Source: Thermoleophilia bacterium
Lineage (GTDB): Bacteria; Actinomycetota; Thermoleophilia; Miltoncostaeales; Miltoncostaeaceae
Direction of reading: 5' to 3'
NCBI GenBank assembly: GCA_029861485.1
Contig: JAOTZF010000098.1
Span: 1-6,870 of the forward strand
DNA: 6,870 nucleotides
Every line of letters begins with the position of its first letter. Position 1 is the first letter of the stretch. A model generated the notes under the pieces. It did no database searches. It worked only from the letters and a program-made list of their open reading frames with translations, and was not told where the DNA came from. Shown here in pieces: positions 1 through 5,663 of this stretch. The translations under genes were made by a program, and so were the position numbers.

Positions 1-3000
1 CCCGGTCTGTTCACCTCCAGCACCCCCACGCGGGTCGCCACCCTCGGCGTTATCGAGCCGAGCATCGCGCTCGACAAGTCCGAGACCACCACCCCTGCCA
101 ACAACGGGACTGGCGATGCCGGCGACATCGAGGCCGGGACCACCGGGCTGACCTACACCCTACGAGTGGAAAACACGGGCAGCTCCGATGCCTTTGACGT
201 GCGGGTGACCGACACCCCTGGGGTGGAGCTGACCAGCGTCACCTGGAGCGCGCAGGCCGGCATCAGCCAGACCGGCTCCTGGAGTACTCCCGGCGACAGC
301 GTGGAGTGGGTGATCGCCGGCCCGATCGCCCCCGGCGCCGCCAACGCGGTGACCATCAGCTACACGGCCGACCTGCGCCCCTCGGGCGTTCTCGACGAAA
401 CGGCGGCCGAGCCGACCGCCACGCCGAACGACGTCGTGATCAACACGGCCGACGTGCCCGAGTACTACGGGGTGCCGAAGGCGACCCATGACGCGGACAC
501 CAGCCGCTATCGCCAGTACGGCAGCACCTACGGCGCGGTGGCCGGCGACACCGTGACCCTGGACGTCCACTTCCCTCAGCTTCTGATCCAGAAGACGACC
601 GGCGCGGCGGGCTTCCCCGAGAGCGCCGACGCGGAGCTGCTGCAGCCCTTCGACTGGCGGGTGGTGCTCACCAACACCGACACCGTGGCGACCGCCACCG
701 GCATCGATTTCACCGACACCCTGCCGCCCAACTGGGACTACGTCTCAGGCTCGGCCCAGTTCACCCACTCGACCACTGGGTCCATCGGCCAGATCGAGCC
801 CGCCATCACCGCGAACGCGGCCGGCGACGTGCTGAGCTGGAGCAACCTCGATGCGCCCACCACCACCCTCGGCCCCGCCCAGTCGATCACCCTCGTCTTC
901 CAGGCCGCGCCCCAGCTGGACGCGCGCGACACCCCGGGTCTGGCGGTGGCCCACACCAACACCTCGAGCGCCACCAGCGAGGACTCAGGCGGCGCCTCCG
1001 GCACCGCCGCCGGGGCATACGCCAGCGGCGATGACACCGCCCAGGCCACCCTGCAGGTGCCGGTGCTCACCGTGACCAAGACGCCCGATGGCGACCCCGT
1101 GGGTGCCGGTGCCGCAAGCCAGTTCCAGATTGTGATCGACAACTCGGGTGCGGGAGCGGCACGAAACGTCACCGTGACCGACACGCTTGCGGGTGATGAC
1201 CCGGCCACCGTGCCGAACATCGAGGGCGTGACCTACAGCGTGGGCACGGCGACCCTCGCCCCACCCGCAGCCCTCCCGAATACCTTCACAGAGGATGCCT
1301 CCGGCTACGACCCGGCTGCGGCGAGCTCAGACGTCGTCTGGACGATCGGCGAGATCGGACCGGGCCAAACCGTGTCGATCACCGTCCCGGTGAGCGTGAA
1401 CACGCCACAGCCCGATGCCGCAGCGATCGTGAACCAGGTCGCCCTCGCCGCTGCGGAGTTCCGACCGGGCGATCTGACGCCGGCGATGAGCGACGTCGGG
1501 TCGCTGACGATCGGCTCGGCTCCGGACTTCGCCCTTGGCTCGACGAAGGCCTCCACCCCCGCCGACAGCGGCAACCCCGGCGATCCCACGGACGTCGCAC
1601 CGACCGACCAGATCGACTACACGATTCACTATCAGAACGACGGCAACGCCAACGCGACAGGCGTGGTGGTCATCGACCCGATCCCGGCCAATACCACCTA
1701 CGTCACCGGCTCTGCGTCGGCGACACCCGCAGACCCGGTGGAGTTCCTCGTCGGTGGCTCGTGGCAGTCGAGCGAGCCGGCCGATCCAGCAGACGTCGCG
1801 CAGGTGCGCTGGCTCGTCGGCGCGGTGAACGCGCCGCCCGAATCGACCGACCTGACAGGAGATCTCGGCTTCAGCGTCAGCGTCGCCCGGCCTCTGCCCG
1901 ACGGAACCGTGATCTCCAATACCGCGACGCTCACCTCCGACCAGACGCCCGGGGGCATCGCGCTCGGGCCGGTGGCGCACGAGGTCGTGTCCGCGCCCGC
2001 ACTCACCCTCGACAAGCAGCCGAGCGCCGATCCGCTGACCGTCAACGACGACGGAGACCTGCTGACCTACACCCTCGCCCTGACGAACACCGGCGACGAG
2101 AACGCGACCAACGTGCTGATCACCGACGGGCCGCCAACAGGAACATCCGTGGTCGGGTACGACGCGGGCGGTGCAACGGTCGAATGCTCCAGCGATCCGC
2201 CCCCGGGCCCCTATGCGTTTGGCGCGTGCGGCGCCGATCTGTCCGCGGTGACCCAGCTGCGGTGGACGCTGCCGCAGGCGACCGTCGACCAGACCTACGA
2301 AGTGGACATGACGGTCCGCGTGCCGCGGCCCTTCGCGAACGGGACCGTTCTCGACAACACGGCAGGTCTCGACACCGACCAGACGGCGCCCTCATCCTCC
2401 AACACTGCAAACGTGACGGTTACGACCGCGCCACGCGTCGAGGTCAGCAAGAGCGTCAGCCCGACCGGCACCGTCGTACCGGGCCAAGAGCTCACCTACA
2501 GGCTGAGCTACGTCAACAGCGGCAGCGAGACGGCAACCGACGTGGTGCTGACCGACCCGGTCCCGACGCACGCCACCTACGTCGCCGGCAGCGCCACCGG
2601 CTCGGGCGCGCTGGCTGGGGGCGCAGTGCGATGGGCCGTCGGCGACCTTGCGGTCGACCAGGGCGGGAGCGTGAGCTTCAGGGTGCGCGTCGACTCGGTC
2701 GTCTCCGTCGGCAGCTCGGTCGACAACCTCGCCACTATCACCGCCGACGGCATCCCGCCGGGAAGTGCCTCCACGCAATCGCCGGTGTCCTCTGCGCCGA
2801 CGATCGAGGTTGCCAAGACGGCCCTCACCCGAACCGCATCGAAGGGCTCTGCGGTCAAGTTCCGAATCACGGCAACCGTCGGCGGGGACGCTCCGGCGGA
2901 GCCTTTGGTCCTCACCGACACGCTCCCGAAGGGTCTGCGCTTCCTCAGCGCGACCGGCGAGCCGACCCATGCGGACGGCGTGGTGACGTGGAACTTCGGT

Positions 3001-3585
3001 ACGCGACAGCCCGGTGAGAGCGTCTCCGTCGACCTCGTCGCCAGGGTCCTGGCGGCGTCTGGCGCGATCGAGAACCTCGCCAGCGCGACGGCACCCGGCT
3101 CGGCCGCCACCGGAGCTCCCGCATCAGAGGACACCGCGAAGATCACCATCAAGCCCGCGGGACCCCGACTCCGGGTTCGAAAGCGTGGTCCGAAGCAGGC
3201 ATCCGCGGGGCGCTCGGTAACGTGGCAGATCCGCGTCACAAATCGCGGACCGGACGTTGCTCGCAATACGTGGGCGCGGGACCGGGTGCCGAGCGGTTTC
3301 GCGATGCTCCAAAGTCACCTGCGGGTGAAGAAGGGCAAGCGATACGTGTGGAAGCGCGCTCCCTTCAAAGTGCGGGGGCGCGAGGTGATTTGGAGCCTTC
3401 GGAACATCAGGAAGGGTCAGACGCGAGTCATCCGGGTCAGAATGGCCGCGCTTCGGAACACGAAGGGGCGCCGCACGAATCGGGTCGTCGTCGGAGGCGC
3501 GAACATCCATCCACCACTACGCGCACGGGCGCGGATCAGGGTCAAGGTGGGCGCGGCCGGCGTCCTGCCCGCGGTCACGGGTTAG
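1..3585 (+). CDS. Large DUF11-repeat surface/secreted protein, C-terminal part (5' end outside window)
   Basis: The reading frame is open from base 1 to a TAG stop at 3583-3585 and gives 1,194 residues. The GTG at 166 lies inside a repeat and is not the start, so the gene begins left of the window. The chain is a tandem array of eight DUF11-like beta-sandwich units. Units typically open with a hydrophobic strand and a lysine (LTVTK, LTLDK, VEVSK, IEVAK), pass through a Y-T-L-x-x-x-N-T/S-G strand and a V-x-x-T-D-P/T-x-P turn, then a W-x-x-G strand, and close with an N-x-A strand. The family is known from exported adhesive or structural cell-surface proteins; the substrate or partner here is unknown. 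The signal peptide must lie outside the window. No C-terminal membrane helix is visible, and the chain ends in LPAVTG. Only two cysteines occur (residues 729 and 743, both in unit 5), so one disulfide is possible. Seven units are acidic to neutral and the last is strongly basic. Confidence 0.9.
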   Translation, partial: PGLFTSSTPTRVATLGVIEPSIALDKSETTTPANNGTGDAGDIEAGTTGLTYTLRVENTGSSDAFDVRVTDTPGVELTSVTWSAQAGISQTGSWSTPGDSVEWVIAGPIAPGAANAVTISYTADLRPSGVLDETAAEPTATPNDVVINTADVPEYYGVPKATHDADTSRYRQYGSTYGAVAGDTVTLDVHFPQLLIQKTTGAAGFPESADAELLQPFDWRVVLTNTDTVATATGIDFTDTLPPNWDYVSGSAQFTHSTTGSIGQIEPAITANAAGDVLSWSNLDAPTTTLGPAQSITLVFQAAPQLDARDTPGLAVAHTNTSSATSEDSGGASGTAAGAYASGDDTAQATLQVPVLTVTKTPDGDPVGAGAASQFQIVIDNSGAGAARNVTVTDTLAGDDPATVPNIEGVTYSVGTATLAPPAALPNTFTEDASGYDPAAASSDVVWTIGEIGPGQTVSITVPVSVNTPQPDAAAIVNQVALAAAEFRPGDLTPAMSDVGSLTIGSAPDFALGSTKASTPADSGNPGDPTDVAPTDQIDYTIHYQNDGNANATGVVVIDPIPANTTYVTGSASATPADPVEFLVGGSWQSSEPADPADVAQVRWLVGAVNAPPESTDLTGDLGFSVSVARPLPDGTVISNTATLTSDQTPGGIALGPVAHEVVSAPALTLDKQPSADPLTVNDDGDLLTYTLALTNTGDENATNVLITDGPPTGTSVVGYDAGGATVECSSDPPPGPYAFGACGADLSAVTQLRWTLPQATVDQTYEVDMTVRVPRPFANGTVLDNTAGLDTDQTAPSSSNTANVTVTTAPRVEVSKSVSPTGTVVPGQELTYRLSYVNSGSETATDVVLTDPVPTHATYVAGSATGSGALAGGAVRWAVGDLAVDQGGSVSFRVRVDSVVSVGSSVDNLATITADGIPPGSASTQSPVSSAPTIEVAKTALTRTASKGSAVKFRITATVGGDAPAEPLVLTDTLPKGLRFLSATGEPTHADGVVTWNFGTRQPGESVSVDLVARVLAASGAIENLASATAPGSAATGAPASEDTAKITIKPAGPRLRVRKRGPKQASAGRSVTWQIRVTNRGPDVARNTWARDRVPSGFAMLQSHLRVKKGKRYVWKRAPFKVRGREVIWSLRNIRKGQTRVIRVRMAALRNTKGRRTNRVVVGGANIHPPLRARARIRVKVGAAGVLPAVTG
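52..3582 (+). repeat. Eight tandem DUF11-type domain repeats within the surface protein
   Basis: Approximate unit boundaries, from recurring opening and closing strands: unit 1 52-570, unit 2 571-1056, unit 3 1057-1521, unit 4 1522-1995, unit 5 1996-2430, unit 6 2431-2796, unit 7 2797-3159, unit 8 3160-3582. Units 1-5 are longer (about 145-173 residues) because of insertions, for example the Tyr-rich segment PEYYGVPK and after in unit 1 and the cysteine-bearing loop in unit 5. Units 6 and 7 are compact (about 121 residues) and closest to the family consensus. The units are diverged at nucleotide level; I see no near-identical copies, so this is an old array rather than a recent tandem expansion. 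Boundaries are read by eye and may be off by several residues. Confidence 0.75.
3160..3582 (+). other. Strongly basic terminal DUF11 unit with LPAVTG end
   Basis: In the last unit (about 141 residues) I count 28 Arg and 10 Lys against 3 acidic residues. The preceding units are Asp/Glu/Thr/Ser-rich. The core pattern is kept (LRVRKRGPK, VTWQIRVTNRGPDVARN, then EVIWSLRNIRKGQ), so it is a real repeat with a changed surface, not unrelated sequence. The final residues are GVLPAVTG followed directly by the stop. This resembles a sortase LPXTG site with one extra residue, but there is no hydrophobic segment or basic tail after it, so ordinary sortase anchoring is not supported. Binding to anionic wall polymer, DNA or another anionic surface is a plausible inference. 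Confidence 0.6.
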
Positions 3586-3854
3586 AGGTGAGGGTCTGAA
3601 CGACGCATTGGCGTCGCCCCTCGCACCGTGCCAAGCGGGCCGGCACCGGGGCCGGCGAGCAGCCAAGCTGCCGTGCGACCTCCGCGGGAGCGGGGCCGAT
3701 GCCACCCGCCTCGCGAGTGAGCGTCTTCCGTGAACCGTCTGGCGCACATGACATGAGACGCGCGGAGCTCCAGGTGCAGATGGCGTCGAACACCGCCACA
3801 ATCGCGCGGGTCCTCCTCGTGTCAACCTGGATCTGTCAACGACCCTTCGAGTGG
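3586..3854. other. Convergent intergenic region with several short inverted repeats
   Basis: This 269-bp stretch separates the convergent DUF11 and hydroxy-acid oxidase genes. Symmetric elements seen: CGACGC-ATTG-GCGTCG (3601-3616); TCGCAC at 3621-3626 facing GTGCGA at 3673-3678, enclosing a GCCGGC hairpin (3639-3656); CTCC-GCG-GGAG (3680-3690); and the palindrome CTCGCGAG (3710-3717). A direct repeat GCCAAGC occurs at 3630-3636 and 3662-3668, and TGTCAAC occurs twice 14 bp apart (3820-3826, 3834-3840). A minus-strand ORF (3575-3799, GTG start, 74 codons) has AGGAGG upstream, but its codon-position composition is not convincingly coding, so it is not called as a gene. I see no tRNA or riboswitch that I can recognise. 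Confidence 0.5.
3601..3616 (+). terminator. Possible transcript-end hairpin of the DUF11 gene
   Basis: A perfect 6-bp stem CGACGC/GCGTCG with a 4-base ATTG loop starts 15 bases after the DUF11 stop codon. The position suits a transcription end, but there is no T-run after it, so it is not a classical intrinsic terminator. In DNA this GC-rich, a 6-bp stem can arise by chance. A second GCCGGC hairpin follows at 3639-3656. Confidence 0.25.
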
Positions 3855-4949
3855 TTACGTCTCGGGCGCGATCAGGGCGCTGCAGGCCTCAGCCACGGTC
3901 CTGCAGCCGCAAAGCGCGAGCGCGTTCTCGGTCTCTGAGATGAGCTGAGCGAGCACCGCAGACGCCCCGTCGCGACCCGCCACCGCAAGACCGTAGGCGG
4001 CGGGCCGCCCGATCAGCACGGCTCGGGCGCCCAGAGCGAGCGCTTTCACCACGTCGGTGCCCCGCCGCACGCCGCCGTCGAGGAACACCTCGGCACGATC
4101 AGCGACGGCGGCGCACACCCGCGGCAGCGCATCGATGGTCGCGATGGTCGTGTCGAGTTGGCGCCCGCCGTGGTTCGAGACGATCACCCCGCGCGCTCCG
4201 TGCTCGAGCGCCAGCGCCGCGTCCTCTGGGCTCAGGACCCCTTTGACCACCAGCGGGAGGTTCCACCTGCTCGCCCAGGCGGCGATGTCGGACCAGTCGA
4301 GATCGAGCTTCATCATCTCCGTCGTCTGAACGGGCGTCGGAGATCCGGCAGCCGCCGACTTCTCGGGAATGCACGGCAATCCGAGATCGGCCGGCAGGGC
4401 GAAGGGGTGATGCAGCTCGCGCTCGCGCACCCCATACGGAGGAAGGTCGACGGTAACGATCACGGCCCGGTAGCCCGCCGCTTCGGCGCGCGCGATCATC
4501 TCGTCGTTCAGGGCCTGGTCGGCCATCGGATAGAGCTGAAACCACCTCACTCCGCCGCCACTCGCTGCGGCGACGTCCTCCATGCTCGTATTGGCGAGGG
4601 TCGAGAGACACATGCAGAGACCGAGCGCCGCGGCGGCCGCCGCGGTGGCCGCCTCGCCGTCGGGGTGAAAGGCGCCTTGGTAGGCGAACGGCGCAACCAT
4701 GATGGGGGAGGCAAGCTCCGCTCCCAGCACGGTGGTCGAGGCGTCGACGCCCCCGGCGGTGCCTCGCAGCATTCGTGGCACCAGACGGAGGCGCCCGAAT
4801 GCGGCGGAATTGTCGCGCAGCGTTCGCTCGTCGCCTGCACCACCGGCGATGTAGCCGAAGGTCGCGGCGTCCAGGGCCTGCTCAGCGAGCGGCTCCCAGG
4901 CGTGGAGGTTGGTGGGCATGCCCGGACCCGGGCCGCGAGAATCAGACAT
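3855..4949 (-). CDS. FMN-dependent alpha-hydroxy-acid oxidase/dehydrogenase (lactate/glycolate oxidase family)
   Basis: This 364-residue protein has the length and full motif set of the single-domain TIM-barrel FMN family that oxidises L-2-hydroxy acids to 2-keto acids. Seen in order: Tyr33 in FGYIAGGAGDE (substrate/FMN site), APFAYQ with Ala89, HPDGE at 95-99, WFQLY with Gln138 and Tyr140, TVDLP with Asp168, Lys236 in VVKGVLSPEDA, the catalytic pair His260 and Arg263 in SNHGGRQLD, and the phosphate-binding stretch FLDGGVRRGTDVVKALALGA with GRP at 314-316. All key residues are intact, so activity is expected. There is no signal peptide or membrane segment and no cytochrome b2-like domain. The substrate (lactate, glycolate, mandelate or a longer hydroxy acid) and the electron acceptor (O2 or the respiratory chain) cannot be told from sequence. 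No lactate permease, LldR-type regulator or mycofactocin gene is in view. The start is the ATG at 4949; Met11 (4919) is an alternative, and neither has a Shine-Dalgarno site. Confidence 0.93.
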   Translation of the reverse strand: MSDSRGPGPGMPTNLHAWEPLAEQALDAATFGYIAGGAGDERTLRDNSAAFGRLRLVPRMLRGTAGGVDASTTVLGAELASPIMVAPFAYQGAFHPDGEAATAAAAAALGLCMCLSTLANTSMEDVAAASGGGVRWFQLYPMADQALNDEMIARAEAAGYRAVIVTVDLPPYGVRERELHHPFALPADLGLPCIPEKSAAAGSPTPVQTTEMMKLDLDWSDIAAWASRWNLPLVVKGVLSPEDAALALEHGARGVIVSNHGGRQLDTTIATIDALPRVCAAVADRAEVFLDGGVRRGTDVVKALALGARAVLIGRPAAYGLAVAGRDGASAVLAQLISETENALALCGCRTVAEACSALIAPET

Positions 4950-4977
4950 GGGGGTCGGCGGGATCGATCGTGGATTT

Positions 4978-4983
4978 AGCGTA
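4978..4983 (-). promoter_or_regulatory. Possible -10 box for the hydroxy-acid oxidase gene
   Basis: On the minus strand TACGCT fits the loose TANNNT form of a -10 element and lies 28 bases before the ATG at 4949. This would give a short leader of about 20 bases. No good -35 hexamer is found at the usual spacing, so the call is weak. A short direct repeat ATCGGC (4983-4988, 4996-5001) overlaps and adjoins it; its meaning is unknown. Confidence 0.2.
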
Positions 4984-5064
4984 TCGGCTGCGCGAATCGG
5001 CGATCTGCTCGCCCGGCAGGGTCAGGTCGCAGAATGAGCCCACCGGCCGACTGCGGGCGTTGGA

Positions 5065-5100
5065 GTCGCTTCGGTCACCGAGTAGCGTCGGCGAAGCGAC
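5065..5100 (-). terminator. Strong hairpin downstream of smpB
   Basis: GTCGCTTCG (5065-5073) is perfectly complementary to CGAAGCGAC (5092-5100). After a 4-base bulge (5074-5077), a second 4-bp stem forms between CCGA (5078-5081) and TCGG (5088-5091), closed by a 6-base loop. The structure begins 26 bases beyond the smpB stop and well upstream of the next gene. It is the best-formed inverted repeat in the intergenic DNA of this window. No T-run follows on the minus strand (TCCAACGCCC), so it may be a U-less terminator, an mRNA-stabilising 3' end, or a protein site. Confidence 0.45.
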
Positions 5101-5126
5101 CTCGACCCGGACGTCCGCCACGGTCT

Positions 5127-5615
5127 CTACCTGCGTCGCGCCGCTTTCATGGCCCGGTCGGCTTCGCGCCGGTCTTCGCGCTCGCGGAGCGATTGACGCT
5201 TGTCGTACTGGGTCTTTCCGCGCCCGAGGCCGAGGCGGGCCTTCACCCGTCCATCCGCGTTGAAGTAGAGGCTGATCAACACCACCGCGAGGCTCTTCTG
5301 CGCGACCGCCTGCTGGAGTCGCTCGATCTCCCGACGGTGCAGCAGGAGCTTCCGGGTCCGGTCGGGTTCATGGGCGTTGATCGACGCCGGGGCGTACTCG
5401 GGGATGTGAAGGCCCACAAGCCAGGCCTCGTCGCCGATGAACTGCACGTACGCGTCACTGATGGCCGCACCATGCTCGCGAAGGGCTTTCACCTCGCTGC
5501 CGAGAAGCACGATCCCGGCCTCGAAGCGATCGAGGATCTCGTAGTCGAAGGTCGCGCGGCGGTTGCGCGCGATGTCGCGACCGGGTGAGTCGCTCTTCTT
5601 GCGTTTCTTGGCCAT
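5127..5615 (-). CDS. smpB: SsrA-binding protein SmpB (trans-translation)
   Basis: SmpB binds tmRNA and brings it to ribosomes stalled on broken mRNA, mimicking the codon-anticodon arm in the decoding centre so that the nascent chain is tagged and the ribosome freed. The 162-residue product has the normal length. It shows a basic N-terminus (MAKKRKK), then ARNRRATFDYEILDRFEAGI, GSEVKALREHGAAISDAYV, GLHIPEY, HEPDRTRKLLLHRREI, the strand LYFNADGRVKARLGLGRGK with the YDKRQ motif, and a charged Arg/Glu-rich C-terminal tail ending MKAARRR. That tail folds into a helix in the mRNA channel in characterised SmpB. All parts are present, so it should be functional. The ATG at 5615 is fixed by family alignment; the ten bases before it are C-rich (CCCGCCCCCC) with no Shine-Dalgarno site. 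The tmRNA gene is not in the window. The upstream EAL gene ends 48 bases before smpB on the same strand. Confidence 0.98.
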   Translation of the reverse strand: MAKKRKKSDSPGRDIARNRRATFDYEILDRFEAGIVLLGSEVKALREHGAAISDAYVQFIGDEAWLVGLHIPEYAPASINAHEPDRTRKLLLHRREIERLQQAVAQKSLAVVLISLYFNADGRVKARLGLGRGKTQYDKRQSLREREDRREADRAMKAARRR

Positions 5616-5625
5616 GGGGGGCGGG

Positions 5626-5631
5626 ATGCTA
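5626..5631 (-). promoter_or_regulatory. Candidate -10 element giving a leaderless smpB transcript
   Basis: On the minus strand TAGCAT (TANNNT form, 4 of 6 matches to TATAAT) ends 10 bases before the smpB ATG. A -10 at this distance puts the transcription start at or next to the ATG, the arrangement seen in leaderless genes of Actinobacteria. It would also explain the absence of a Shine-Dalgarno site. The -35 region is poor (about TCGGGA at 17-bp spacing). Inferred from sequence only. Confidence 0.35.
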
Positions 5632-5636
5632 TCGGC

Positions 5637-5644
5637 GCACGTGC
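5637..5644. promoter_or_regulatory. GCACGTGC palindrome in the smpB promoter region
   Basis: This perfect 8-bp palindrome lies in the 48-bp gap between the EAL gene and smpB, just upstream of the candidate -10, where a repressor or activator could act. No partner half-sites were seen and no regulator can be assigned. An 8-bp palindrome may be chance. Confidence 0.15.
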
Positions 5645-5663
5645 CACATCCCGACCGCGGGGG

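Noticed and set aside
1761..3017. 418-codon plus-strand ORF in another frame inside the DUF11 gene
   Set aside because: Arg-rich low-complexity translation with no recognisable domain; long spurious frames are expected in DNA this GC-rich, and the DUF11 frame is clearly the coding one.
1327..3266. Long minus-strand ORFs (217, 192 and 229 codons) antisense to the DUF11 gene
   Set aside because: They overlap the clear DUF11 reading frame and show only compositional Arg/Ala/Gly-rich sequence.
3567..3582. LPXTG sortase site at the end of the DUF11 protein
   Set aside because: The sequence is LPAVTG, not LPXTG, and no hydrophobic helix or basic tail follows before the stop, so the standard sorting signal is absent.
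166..3585. GTG at 166 as the start of the DUF11 gene
   Set aside because: The same frame is open through bases 1-165 and codes for the first strands of repeat unit 1 (SIALDKS and the Y-T-L strand), so the gene continues left of the window.
3586..3854. Riboswitch or tmRNA in the convergent gap
   Set aside because: I compared both strands by eye with the cobalamin, c-di-GMP and c-di-AMP riboswitch cores and looked for tmRNA/tRNA-like ends (TTCRANYC-type T-loop); none matched, and the gap is too short for a tmRNA.
4158..4979. 273-codon ORF antisense to the hydroxy-acid oxidase
   Set aside because: A mirror of the real gene; no motif, and the minus frame has the complete FMN-oxidase signature set.
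5034..5588. 184-codon ORF antisense to smpB
   Set aside because: smpB is unmistakable on the other strand; this frame has no domain and an implausible start context.
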